In this document: in pieces, positions 9,043-17,819 of the stretch
Numbering within the stretch: position 1 is the stretch's first letter
How the letters are laid out: the number at the start of each line of letters is the position of its first letter
Program-made: the position numbers and the translations under genes
Notes under the pieces: model-generated
Seen by the model: the letters and a program-made list of their open reading frames with translations, nothing else
The model's database searches: none
Told to the model about the DNA's origin: nothing
NCBI GenBank assembly: GCA_014338185.1
Contig: QUBV01000017.1
Coordinates: 1 to 50,231 of the forward strand
Reading direction: 5' to 3'
Source: Lysobacterales bacterium
GTDB lineage: Bacteria > Pseudomonadota > Gammaproteobacteria > Xanthomonadales > Rhodanobacteraceae
Length of the DNA: 50,231 nt

Positions 9043-10023
9043 ATGACCGCACCCCTGCCACCCGACTGCTGGGCCATCAGTGACGGCGCCGCCGGCAATG
9101 AGCGCCAGGCGCTGGCGCTGGCGCTGGCGCTCGGGCTCGCGCCGCGCGTGATCCGCCTGCATGTGCGCCAGCCGTGGCAGGCCCTCGCGCCACACCTGCT
9201 GACCGGGGCGTCCTGGGCGCTGCGCGAGGCCGATGGCAGCCCGCTGCAGCCACCCTGGCCGGGACTGGCGATCGGCTGTGGCCGCCGCGCGGCGCTGGCC
9301 ACGCGCGCATTGCGGCGCTGGAGCAGGGGCCGGTGCTATGGCGTGCAGATCCTGGATCCGCGCATCGACGCGCGCGCGTTCGACCTCGTGATCGCGCCTG
9401 CCCACGACCGGCTCGCCGGCGGCAACGTGATCGCGAGCATCGGCGCGCTCAACCCCGTGGATGGCGAATGGCTCGCCGCCGGCCGCCTGCGCTTTGCCGC
9501 CCTGGCGGCCTTGCCGGGACCGCGCACCACGGTGCTGATCGGCGCCAGCACGCGCGCGCAGCGCCTGGATGGTGCCTATTTCGACGCGCTGCTGGAACGC
9601 CTGCAGGCCCACCACGCCAACCACGGCGGCAGCTTCCTCGTGAGCCTGTCGCGGCGCACGCCCACGGAACTCGCAGCGCAACTGCGCCAACGCTTCTCCA
9701 GCCTGCCCGGCACGTTCTGGGGCGGCCCTGCCGATGGCGACAATCCTTACGCGGGACTGCTCGGCTGGGCCGACCGTATCGTGGTCACGCCCGACTCGGT
9801 CAACATGATCAGCGAGGCCTGTGCCACCGGCAAGCCGGTGTACACGTTCGCGCCGCGCGCGATCGGCGGCAAGCTCGCGCAATTCCACGCGGCCCTGCTC
9901 GCCAGCGGCCACTTGCGCGAGCTGGGCGACACGCGCGCGCGGCCGCTGCCGCCGGCGCTGGCCGAGACCGGCGAGATCGCCGCACTGGTGCGCGAGCGCT
10001 GGCTGCGCGAGCGCCTCGCCTGA
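9043..10023 (+). CDS. ELM1/GtrOC1-family (DUF1022) glycosyltransferase-like protein
   Basis: 326 residues matching the mitochondrial-fission-ELM1 family (DUF1022). The N-terminus has the Trp-x-x-Ser-Asp-Gly-x-x-Gly motif. The middle carries the Gly-x-Arg-x-Ala motif and the Asp-Pro-Arg stretch. The C-terminal half has the diagnostic Thr-Pro-Asp-Ser-x-x-Met-x-x-Glu-Ala motif. The fold is GT-B-like and bacterial copies are often found near LPS genes, so a nucleotide-sugar-dependent role in envelope glycan synthesis is plausible but unproven. No signal peptide or membrane helix is seen. Confidence 0.8.
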   Translation: MTAPLPPDCWAISDGAAGNERQALALALALGLAPRVIRLHVRQPWQALAPHLLTGASWALREADGSPLQPPWPGLAIGCGRRAALATRALRRWSRGRCYGVQILDPRIDARAFDLVIAPAHDRLAGGNVIASIGALNPVDGEWLAAGRLRFAALAALPGPRTTVLIGASTRAQRLDGAYFDALLERLQAHHANHGGSFLVSLSRRTPTELAAQLRQRFSSLPGTFWGGPADGDNPYAGLLGWADRIVVTPDSVNMISEACATGKPVYTFAPRAIGGKLAQFHAALLASGHLRELGDTRARPLPPALAETGEIAALVRERWLRERLA

Positions 10024-10068
10024 GCGCCCGTCGCACATGCACGCCTGCCGGCTGCACCGGCACCGCAG

Positions 10069-12483
10069 CTACTGCTGCGCACGATGCGCCTTGCCGCCGG
10101 TGCCGTGCCTGCACAACGCCTGCGATGCCGGACGCTTGCCCGCGCAAGCATTGGCGATCAGGCCGGCGACGAAATCACGAACGGACTGCGGCACGCTGTT
10201 GAGCCCGGCCATGCGCGTGCGCGCACGCTCGAGCAGCACCGCCGCATCGGTCTGACGACCTTGCCGCATGCGCACGGCAGCGAGCACCGCCAGCGCGTTG
10301 ACCTCGTGGAAGTGACTCTGCTTGGGATACATCCGCTCGGCCATCGCGACCGCATCCTGGGCCGAGCGCTCGGCCAGTTCGAGCTGCCCGGAATCCAGGG
10401 CCATCCGCGCCAGATTGGTGGTGGGCACCAGCACCATCACATGATCACCGTGGGCAGCGCGCTGCTGCATCGCCACCGCGCGCTGCTGCAACTCGATGGC
10501 GCGCGGCAGGTCGTCACGCAACGCGGCCACGCGTGCCCGGTTGTTGAGGATCACCGCCAGGTGCGGACTGCCCTCGGGATAGGCCCGTTCCAGGATCGGC
10601 TGCGCCATGCCATACAACTGATCGGCGCGGGCGAGGTCGCCAAGCCCGCGGTAGGCCTGCGCCAGGCTCGCCAGCGTGCGCGCACGGTCCTCCAGGCTGT
10701 CCTTGCTGTCGCTGCTGCGGTCGAGGTCGACCGCCTGCTGCAGGTACTGCAGCGCGTGAGCGTAGTCCTCGTACACGAGGTACATCACGCCCAGGTCGTT
10801 GAGGACGTCCACATGCAGCGTCGAGCCAGTCTTGCCACTGCGCTCGATCCGCCGCAGCGCCTCCTCGAACAGGGCCTTGGCCTCATCGCCGCGATCCTGC
10901 TCCTTGCGCACGTTGGCCAACGCCGAGATCGCAGTGATGACACGCGCGTCATCCGCGCCGAACAGGCGCTCGCCGTCCGCGCGCGCGCGCTCGAGTTGCG
11001 CCTGCGCGGCATCGAGCTGGTAGCGCCCATACAGGCTCTGGCCCAGTGCGTTGCGCAGCTCCACGGTCAGGTCGGGGCGCCCGGCGAAATGCGCATCGAT
11101 CTTACCCAGCGCAGCATCGACCGCCGCAGCGAGCGTGGGCTCGCCACCGCTGTCGTACGGGTTGGAGAAGTTGATGAGATCGAGCAGGAACGCGTTGACG
11201 CGCAGCGTATCGGCCGCTGCCTGGCGCGCGTGGCGCGCCTGCAGCAGCGCCGCCACGCTCGCACCGAGAATTGCCGCGAACGCGATTGCCGCCGCCGCGG
11301 TACCCAATCGATGGCGCCGCACGAAGCGCGCCGCGCGGTAGCCGACCGAATCGGGATGGGCCTGTACCGGCCGGCCCTGCAGGTAGCGCCGCAGGTCCTC
11401 GCCGAGCATGCTGGCCGATTCGTAGCGCCGCGCCGGGTCCTTGTGCAGCGCCTTGGCCACGATGCGTTCGAGATCGCCACGGATGCCGGCCATGCGCGCA
11501 CGCCGCTCGGCATCGGGCAGGGTCGCGCTGCCCAGCGCGCGGCGCAGCGTCGGCGGCTGCGTGTCACAGACCACGCGCTCGCTCTGCGCCGGACTGAGGC
11601 CATCCAGCGAATAGGGACGCCTGCCGCTGATCAGTTCGTACAGCACCACGCCCAGCGAGTACACGTCCGAGGCGGTGGTGAGCGGCTCGTGCCGCACCTG
11701 TTCGGGGCTCGCGTAGGCCGGCGTCATCGCGCCAGCCACGGTGGGCTGGTCGATGCCGCGCGTGCTCAGGTCCAGCGTGCGCGCGATGCCGAAATCCAGC
11801 AGCCGCGGCTGGCCGTCGCTGCCGACGAGGATGTTGCCGGGCTTGAGATCTCGATGCACGATCAGGTGGCGGTGCGCCGCCTGCACGCCATCGCAGACCT
11901 TGCAGAACAGCGCCAGCCGCGCCACCACGTCGAGCTTGCGCTCGTCGCACCAGCGCGTGAGCGAAACGCCATCGACGTATTCCATGACCAGGTACGGCAC
12001 GCCGTCGGCGGTGCTGCCGCCATCGAGGATGCGCGCCACGTTGGGATGCTCGACGCGCGCGAGCAGGCGCCGCTCATTGTCGAAGCGCGCTGCGAAGTCG
12101 CGCTGCTCGTCCTCGCTTGCCCACGGTGCCACGCGCATGAGCTTGATCGCGACCTGCTGCTCGTAGGCGCCATCGGCGCGCTCGCCCAGGTACACCACGC
12201 CCATGCCACCCGCATCGAGTTCGCGCACGATGCGCCAGGCGCCCACTCGCGTCTGCGCCAACGCGGCCCCGCCATCGTGCCGGCGCGTGGCGGCCGGTTC
12301 GACCGGCCTCTCCGGGACGCCCTCCACCGCAGCCTCGCCCGCAAGCAGCGTGCGCACGCGCGTGCGTACCTCCGGGGTCGCATCCTGCCGTTCCAGCCAC
12401 GCGGCACGCGCGGCCGGCGCCTGCTCCAGCGCCGCCTCCAGCAGGCGCGATACCTGTGCGTCCGGGTCTGTGTTCAAGCGCAT
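10069..12483 (-). CDS. Membrane Ser/Thr protein kinase with TPR sensor region
   Basis: 804 residues. An N-terminal helical part (~1-75) is followed by a eukaryotic-type kinase domain (~80-365) with the Gly-rich loop (91-99), the Val-Ala-Ile-Lys ATP lysine, the catalytic His210-Arg211-Asp212-Leu-Lys-Pro-Gly-Asn loop, the Asp-Phe-Gly motif and the Ala-Ser-Pro-Glu activation segment. All residues needed for activity are present. One transmembrane helix (~385-408) leads into about 350 residues of tetratricopeptide-like helices, probably periplasmic. The architecture is the same as that of the kinase at 26887-29805, but no ECF sigma gene lies next to this copy. The ATG at 12483 was chosen for the upstream GAGG and because more upstream codons have no homology; a start up to 30 codons earlier is possible. 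Confidence 0.85.
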   Translation of the reverse strand: MRLNTDPDAQVSRLLEAALEQAPAARAAWLERQDATPEVRTRVRTLLAGEAAVEGVPERPVEPAATRRHDGGAALAQTRVGAWRIVRELDAGGMGVVYLGERADGAYEQQVAIKLMRVAPWASEDEQRDFAARFDNERRLLARVEHPNVARILDGGSTADGVPYLVMEYVDGVSLTRWCDERKLDVVARLALFCKVCDGVQAAHRHLIVHRDLKPGNILVGSDGQPRLLDFGIARTLDLSTRGIDQPTVAGAMTPAYASPEQVRHEPLTTASDVYSLGVVLYELISGRRPYSLDGLSPAQSERVVCDTQPPTLRRALGSATLPDAERRARMAGIRGDLERIVAKALHKDPARRYESASMLGEDLRRYLQGRPVQAHPDSVGYRAARFVRRHRLGTAAAAIAFAAILGASVAALLQARHARQAAADTLRVNAFLLDLINFSNPYDSGGEPTLAAAVDAALGKIDAHFAGRPDLTVELRNALGQSLYGRYQLDAAQAQLERARADGERLFGADDARVITAISALANVRKEQDRGDEAKALFEEALRRIERSGKTGSTLHVDVLNDLGVMYLVYEDYAHALQYLQQAVDLDRSSDSKDSLEDRARTLASLAQAYRGLGDLARADQLYGMAQPILERAYPEGSPHLAVILNNRARVAALRDDLPRAIELQQRAVAMQQRAAHGDHVMVLVPTTNLARMALDSGQLELAERSAQDAVAMAERMYPKQSHFHEVNALAVLAAVRMRQGRQTDAAVLLERARTRMAGLNSVPQSVRDFVAGLIANACAGKRPASQALCRHGTGGKAHRAQQ

Positions 12484-13141
12484 CACCTCGACCGGCGCTG
12501 CAGTGTCACCACGACGTGCCGCGCGGCGGACAGTGTAGTCACGCCGGCTCGCCATTGGCCATGCCCTGCGGCGGCGGCCGCATGCGACATTGCCGCACCA
12601 CGGACATGACCAGGGAGGCGATTGCTCCCGCGATCGCGCGATGGCGACACGACTGGGCGCCTCATGCGCGAGATTCTCGTTGGCCGCGCACGCGCGCGTG
12701 GTCGCCGCAAGCGCGGCGGTGGTAAGCGGACGACGCCGAGAGGGTCCGAACGGCCGGTGCGCGATGTCGATCCGGACCTGCCCGACCTCGAACGCACTCG
12801 ACCGGCTGGAACGCGCCGATGCGCCCAAGGCATGCATGACCGAACTGAACCGCTGCGGTGGCCGCGGACCGCCGGGAGCGCACAGCGCACCGCGCAGTCA
12901 CCCGCCACGGTCAGGCGCCACTGGCAAGCCGCCGGGCCGCGGTGATGGATGCACAACCCAACCCTGATCCGAGAACCACCGATGACCTCGGTTGCACCAC
13001 GGGCGGGGACACAATCCAGTCCCCGGGCACACCGTTGATCGAGCGATGTCCGCGATCAAGGCGGCCGGGGACGATGTGTCCGTCTACCCGGCGGGCATGC
13101 GCAGTGATGGGTGTCCCCGCCGTGCGAGCCGGAAGCCTGGT
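12484..13141. other. 658-base region without a convincing gene
   Basis: It lies between the kinase start and the end of the first Lcl gene. Open frames on both strands exist but have compositions typical of random GC-rich sequence (Arg/Pro/Gly-rich), with no ribosome site or recognisable domain. It must contain the kinase promoter near 12484. I see no RNA gene, no strong hairpin and no repeat. A decayed gene is possible but cannot be shown. Confidence 0.4.
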
Positions 13142-13663
13142 TCAGGGCCCGCCGCGCACCAGGCGAACATTCGCGGGATAAGTGCGGGGCAGCGTGTTGG
13201 CCAATCCGTCAACGAAAAAAACGTACCAAGCCGAATTCGATTCGATGTGTGGCGAACTCGACCAGACCTCCGTTCCCCCGCCATCCGTGGTCGGAAACAC
13301 CTCCAGATTGATGGTCGGCCTGTCGCGACAGGTTTCCACCGTGCTGTACAGTTCCTTGATGTTGGGCAGGCGCCAGTCGGCGTGACCGGCGTAGGTCGAC
13401 CCTTCGGCCAGTGCCAGCGCCGCCAGCCAGGCATTGTTGCTGGCCGTGCCAATGCAGGCATTGATGCTCCCGTCCCAAGTCTGGCCTTCCAAGCAACGCT
13501 TCCACATCAGGCCGGTCTGCTTGTCGGTGGCGGTACCGTCGTCATGCAGGACGTAGGAACTGGTGGGATGCACCGGCTCGCCCACCGTGCAGCCGTTGCC
13601 TGCCATGGCCGTGGTCGTGGCCACGCACGCTGCGAGCGCAAACCCCGCCAGCAGGTCTTTCAT
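13142..13663 (-). CDS. Exported Lcl/DUF1566 domain protein
   Basis: 173 residues with a signal peptide (Met-Lys-Asp, hydrophobic core, Ala-Met-Ala cleavage near residue 21). The mature protein is one Lcl_C/DUF1566 domain: a Thr-Asp-x-x-Thr-Gly-Leu-Met-Trp-Lys motif, then Asp-Trp-Arg-Leu-Pro-Asn, then the C-terminal Val-Arg-Leu-Val-Arg-Gly-Gly. These domains occur in secreted and surface proteins related to the Legionella collagen-like protein C-terminal region and may bind glycans. The ATG at 13663 has GGGAG about eight bases upstream. It is the second gene after a longer paralogue on the same strand and ends without the GF[DE] motif that many neighbours carry. Confidence 0.75.
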   Translation of the reverse strand: MKDLLAGFALAACVATTTAMAGNGCTVGEPVHPTSSYVLHDDGTATDKQTGLMWKRCLEGQTWDGSINACIGTASNNAWLAALALAEGSTYAGHADWRLPNIKELYSTVETCRDRPTINLEVFPTTDGGGTEVWSSSPHIESNSAWYVFFVDGLANTLPRTYPANVRLVRGGP

Positions 13664-13739
13664 TACATGACTCCCGGAAGCAAAGGTTCGCACGGCCGGT
13701 CGAGAGCCCCGGAAGGTCGCTCGCACGGGCAGTCTGAGT

Positions 13740-14600
13740 TCACTGTCCATCTCGCACCAGGCGGACGGCGAGGGCATCGCCACTACGACTGAGGCTGCGG
13801 ATCTGGCCATCTCCCAGCAAGATGGCATAGGCGTTGGAGCCATACTTGCCATAGGGCGTGGCGGTCCAGAAGAAATGGTAATCGGCGGGAGAGCTCGGGA
13901 AATCGGCCACATCGATCCGAGCGGCCGAACCGTAGTCGGTGATGCCCTGCAGTTCCACCACGCTCGGCATGCGCCAGTCGTGGAATCCGCACAAACCGGC
14001 GACATTGACGTCCTGCGCGAACTTTTCCGTGTCGCAGCGGCCGGCCGTAAAGCATGTGCCACCACTGTCCCCACCGGGCGCGCCGCCGGGCGCGGAACTG
14101 TCATACCACGTGTAGGTCCATTGGCCGCTGTGCAGGTCGGCGCCACTGGTCTTCAGTTCCCACAGCAGGCCGGTGTAGTTGTCCAGCGTGCACGCCCAAT
14201 CGTCCGGGCCGGTACCCTGCACCGGATTGGCCGGACAGGTGCCTTCGCCGGCCTTCTCGCCACTGTTGCACACCCGGGTGAAATCGAAGCCGCCATTGCC
14301 GCCACCGATCTTCGGCAATTGGCCTGCGGCGGCCAGGGCATCGCGTCCATGGTCGCAGTCCTGCCCGGCCGGATCGGCGGGATTGCAGATCGCGCCATAG
14401 CCACCGCCGGCGTCGGCGCTGCCGACGATGCCGGTGTCATTGAGCTTGACGACTTTCGGAGGGTCGAACCCGTCCTGGAAGATGATGTCGTCGGCCAGGG
14501 CGGTTGACGATGCCACGACCGCCACGCCCAGCGATAGCGCCATCGCCACGTGCCGTGAGCTTCGCAACGGCGTCCGAAACGCGCTCCCGGAAAGTGCCAT
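13740..14600 (-). CDS. Exported Lcl/DUF1566 protein with an N-terminal GFD motif
   Basis: 286 residues. A twin-Arg-free n-region (Arg-Ser-Ser-Arg-His) and hydrophobic core end at an Ala-Leu-Ala cleavage site (~residue 36). The mature protein begins almost at once with Asp-Asp-Ile-Ile-Phe-Gln-Asp-Gly-Phe-Asp, the motif that other proteins here carry at the C-terminus. After a Gly-rich stretch with several Cys pairs comes a DUF1566/Lcl domain (Thr-Gly-Leu-Leu-Trp-Glu, His-Asp-Trp-Arg-Met-Pro, and a terminal Val-Arg-Leu-Val-Arg-Asp). It is a paralogue of the gene at 13142-13663, 76 bases downstream. The start is uncertain: 14600, 14603 and 14543 are all possible ATGs without a strong ribosome site. 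The first was preferred because it gives the signal peptide a basic n-region. Confidence 0.7.
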   Translation of the reverse strand: MALSGSAFRTPLRSSRHVAMALSLGVAVVASSTALADDIIFQDGFDPPKVVKLNDTGIVGSADAGGGYGAICNPADPAGQDCDHGRDALAAAGQLPKIGGGNGGFDFTRVCNSGEKAGEGTCPANPVQGTGPDDWACTLDNYTGLLWELKTSGADLHSGQWTYTWYDSSAPGGAPGGDSGGTCFTAGRCDTEKFAQDVNVAGLCGFHDWRMPSVVELQGITDYGSAARIDVADFPSSPADYHFFWTATPYGKYGSNAYAILLGDGQIRSLSRSGDALAVRLVRDGQ

Positions 14601-15147
14601 CATCGCTACGTGTCTGCGCCAATCGGGAGTCCCGAGTTGATCAAACCAGAACGGCGAAGTCAAACGCATCATTCCAGGAAGGGCTGAACACGCCACGGCA
14701 CAGCACTCGTCATTCCGGCACCTGATGGACTTGGAAGTGGCCGCGAGGACGGGCGCGGCCCAAGGGGAGAAGAACCCGGCCGGCCCCTGCCGATACACCG
14801 GCGCGTGTGCAAACCGCGTCACACACGATGCGTGACGCCGTTGGCAATCGCGCCGCCCCTGGCAGGGTTCACGAGTGCCACGCGGCGGAGTATCGTCACG
14901 CGGCTCCCTCACCACCGTTGATGCGGGCGCAACGAACGCAGCAGCGTGCCTGAGGGTTCGTGCCTGCCCGGCGCGAGCCATCATGCAAGCCTGCTGCGAC
15001 CACCCTGCATGGCCTGCTCGCACCGGCCGCCGCAGGGTGGTGGAGCAGGTGATCGCATGCGGGGACTGCGCAGGAGAGGCGCAAGTCGCTCGATGAGACA
15101 TGCGATCGGGAATGCACCCTCCACTTCCAACCATGACGGGGACGACG
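14601..15147. other. 547-base divergent intergenic region
   Basis: It separates the Lcl gene pair from the serine protease gene and must contain both promoters. It holds a GTGTG/CACAC inverted repeat (14805-14824, ten-base spacer) and a TGGCA/TGCCA repeat near 14861-14881, neither of which fits a known operator. No convincing small ORF or RNA was found. Confidence 0.4.
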
Positions 15148-17766
15148 ATGCTCAGACTTCGACCATTGCTTGCCGCCTTGATGCTCGCCTCGGGCATCGC
15201 GGTCGCGGCGACCGACACCACCACACCCCTGGCGCTGCGCGCGCAGTTGCGACCGATCGATACGGTGGCCACCGCGCGACTGGACGCGCTCGACCTTGCC
15301 ACGCTGGCCGAGCAGGATGCCTTGCGTGAGGCCAGTGGCCAGCCGATGCGCTTTGCGATCGCGCGCGACAGCGCGGTCACTGCACGCAGCGGCGGCAGCT
15401 GGGAACACCATGGCGACCGTGACGTGTGGCGCTACCGCGTGCAGGCCAAGGACGCCGCCTCGCTCAACTTCGGCTTCACCCGCTTCGCGCTGCCACCGAG
15501 CGCGCAGCTGTTCATCTACGCCACCGACAACCCGGCCGACCTGGCCGGTCCATACAGTGCGGCCACCCACAACGCCCTGGGGCAGCTGTGGACGCCGATC
15601 ATCGCCAGTGCCGACGTCACGATCGAACTGGATGTCGCCAGCAGCGAACGCACCCAGGTCGAACTCGTGCTCGGCAAGATCAACCAGGGCTACCGTGGCT
15701 TCGGCACGCACAGCAAGGGCTACGCGCAGCCGGCACTGGCCGTGCACGGCGAAGGCAAGTCCGCGTGCTCGCCCGACGCGGTGATGTCGGGCACGTGCAA
15801 CATGGACGTGGCCTGCATGGACAGCGCCGACCCGTGGAACAATCCGCGCCGCTCGGTCGGCGCCTACACGATGAGCGGCACCGACACCTGCACCGGCTCG
15901 CTGGTCAACAACACCAACGGCGACCGCAGCATGCTGTTCATCACTGCCAGCCACTGCAATGTGGTCAGCAATCCGGCCGGAATCGTGGTGTACTGGAACT
16001 ACGAGTCACCCACCTGCCGCACCCCCGGCACCGCAGCCAACGGCAACGTGCTGCCGCGACCATCAAGCACCAGCAGCGGCTCCACCTTCCTGGCGCGCAC
16101 GCGCAATCCGTTCTCCGGAAGCGACTGCACCAACGGCGCGGTGTGCTCGGACGTCACGCTCGTGCGCCTCAACGGCACGCCAGACTCGGCCTGGAACCTG
16201 TACTGGGCCGGCTGGGACCGCGGCACCACCGCTGCCACCTGCGTGCCCGGCCCCAACCCCAACTCCAACGTCGGTGAGTGCGCGTCGATCCACCACCCGG
16301 GCGTGGACGAGAAGCGCATCACGTTCGTGCAACAAGACTTCGTGCTCGGTGGCATCAGCAACGGCACCAACACCCATTGGCATGCCTATTGGGATCCGAA
16401 CCCGCCGATCCTGCCCAACATCCCCTCGCCGCAGCCGCCGACGCTGCCGGCCGCCGTGACCGAGCCGGGTTCGTCGGGCTCGCCGCTGTACAACGCCAGC
16501 CAACACTTCGTCGGTGTGCTCAGCGGTGGTCCTTCCTCGTGCGGCGCCACGGGTGAAAGCCTGTCCGATTACTACGGCCAGCTTGCGGTCGCGTGGGAAG
16601 GCGAAGGCACGTCCGCCACGCGCATGAAGGACTGGCTGGATCCGACCAACACCGGTGCCACCGTGCTCGAGGGCATCGGCATGTCGCCATTCACGTTCAC
16701 GCTCACCCCGACCTCCCTGTCGGTGTGCCAGAGCAGCAACAGCGCGAGCGTGAACCTTGCCGCCACCTACGACCCGGGCTTTGCCGGCACCGTGACGCTG
16801 TCGGCCAGTGGCAATCCGCCATCGAGCACCGCGAACTTCGTGCCGGCCGCGCTCACTCCGCCAGCCGCCTCGGCGGTGCTGAACTTCGGCAACCTCGGCG
16901 CGGCCACGCCGGGCAGCTACACCGTCACCGTGACCGGAACCAGCGGTGCCGACAGCGTCAGCAAGACCCTGCCCTTCACGCTGTCCGAGCCACTTGCCGG
17001 CAGCATGACGCTGGTCGCCCCGGCCGACGGCGCCGCCAACGTCGGCACCAACCCGACGCTGACCTGGAACGCGCTGGCCGGCGCCGACAGCTACACGGTC
17101 GACGTCGCCACCGATGCCGCATTCACCAACATCGTGAGCACGCAGTCGGGCATCACCGGCACGAGCTACGTCGCCAGTGGCCTCAGTCCGACCACGACCT
17201 ACTACTGGCGCGTCAAGCCGACCAACGGTTGTGGCGACGGCACGGTCTCGGGCACGTTCCATTTCACCACCGCCAACATCATCTGCCGCAGCGTCAACCA
17301 GGCGATCCCCGACAACACACCCGCGGGCATCAGCGACAGCTTCACGCTGACCGACACCTCGGTGCTCAGCGGCCTGACCGTGTCGGTCAAGGCCAGCCAC
17401 ACCTGGGTCGGCGACCTCAAGTTCACCCTGAGCAAGGACTCGACCAGTTCGGCACTGATCGACCGGCCCGGCGTGCCCGCCACGACCTTCGGGTGCAGCG
17501 GCAATGACATCGATGTGATCCTCGACGACGCGGCCGCGATTCCGGTGGAGACCACCTGCGGTGCGTCCGCACCCGCGATCAGCGGCACGCTCTCGCCGAA
17601 CGCACCGGGCCTGGCGCCGTTCACCGGCCTGTCGCTCGCGGGCACCTGGACGATGAACGTGTCGGACAACGCCGGCGGCGATACCGGCACGTTCACCGAG
17701 TGGTGCCTGATTCCGCAGTCCGCGCCGAGCGACATCATCTTCCAGGATGGCTTCGAGATGCCGTAA
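15148..17766 (+). CDS. Secreted S1-type serine protease with P-domain and C-terminal GFE motif
   Basis: 872 residues. Signal peptide (1-~22, cleavage near Ala-Val-Ala), a propeptide-like region to ~200, then a Cys-rich trypsin-fold domain resembling lysyl endopeptidase. Its catalytic residues are His269 (Thr-Ala-Ser-His-Cys), Asp335 (Asp-Val-Thr-Leu-Val) and Ser443 (Gly-Ser-Ser-Gly-Ser-Pro). A beta-sandwich follows, then a fibronectin-III-like domain (~625-710), then a proprotein-convertase P/HomoB domain (~715-855). The protein ends Asp-Ile-Ile-Phe-Gln-Asp-Gly-Phe-Glu-Met-Pro, eight residues identical to the N-terminal motif of the divergent Lcl protein. It is probably exported by Sec and then a type II system, with the tag retained or removed at the surface. 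The ATG at 15148 was preferred over 15100 and 15133 because GGGGA precedes it and the signal peptide starts cleanly. A strong terminator follows. Confidence 0.85.
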   Translation: MLRLRPLLAALMLASGIAVAATDTTTPLALRAQLRPIDTVATARLDALDLATLAEQDALREASGQPMRFAIARDSAVTARSGGSWEHHGDRDVWRYRVQAKDAASLNFGFTRFALPPSAQLFIYATDNPADLAGPYSAATHNALGQLWTPIIASADVTIELDVASSERTQVELVLGKINQGYRGFGTHSKGYAQPALAVHGEGKSACSPDAVMSGTCNMDVACMDSADPWNNPRRSVGAYTMSGTDTCTGSLVNNTNGDRSMLFITASHCNVVSNPAGIVVYWNYESPTCRTPGTAANGNVLPRPSSTSSGSTFLARTRNPFSGSDCTNGAVCSDVTLVRLNGTPDSAWNLYWAGWDRGTTAATCVPGPNPNSNVGECASIHHPGVDEKRITFVQQDFVLGGISNGTNTHWHAYWDPNPPILPNIPSPQPPTLPAAVTEPGSSGSPLYNASQHFVGVLSGGPSSCGATGESLSDYYGQLAVAWEGEGTSATRMKDWLDPTNTGATVLEGIGMSPFTFTLTPTSLSVCQSSNSASVNLAATYDPGFAGTVTLSASGNPPSSTANFVPAALTPPAASAVLNFGNLGAATPGSYTVTVTGTSGADSVSKTLPFTLSEPLAGSMTLVAPADGAANVGTNPTLTWNALAGADSYTVDVATDAAFTNIVSTQSGITGTSYVASGLSPTTTYYWRVKPTNGCGDGTVSGTFHFTTANIICRSVNQAIPDNTPAGISDSFTLTDTSVLSGLTVSVKASHTWVGDLKFTLSKDSTSSALIDRPGVPATTFGCSGNDIDVILDDAAAIPVETTCGASAPAISGTLSPNAPGLAPFTGLSLAGTWTMNVSDNAGGDTGTFTEWCLIPQSAPSDIIFQDGFEMP

Positions 17767-17791
17767 GCCCGGACCGGATCACTTGCACACA

Positions 17792-17817
17792 GGGGCCGCA
17801 CTGCGGCCCCTTTTTTT
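17792..17817 (+). terminator. Rho-independent terminator of the protease gene
   Basis: Perfect eight-base stem GGGGCCGC/GCGGCCCC with a three-base loop (17800-17802), followed by seven T on the plus strand. It lies 25 bases after the protease stop and directly before the end of the convergent glnE. Confidence 0.9.
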
Positions 17818-17819
17818 GC

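Noticed and set aside
9111-9132. Tandem GCGCTG repeat as a variable repeat
   Set aside because: It encodes an Ala-Leu helix inside the ELM1-like gene in a codon-biased genome; too short and in frame for phase variation.
12590-12967. Possible small gene in the kinase-Lcl gap
   Set aside because: No ribosome site, a composition of random GC-rich frames, and competing open frames on all sides.
14805-14824. CRP-like GTGTG/CACAC inverted repeat
   Set aside because: The spacer is two bases too long for the TGTGA-N6-TCACA site and the flanks do not match.
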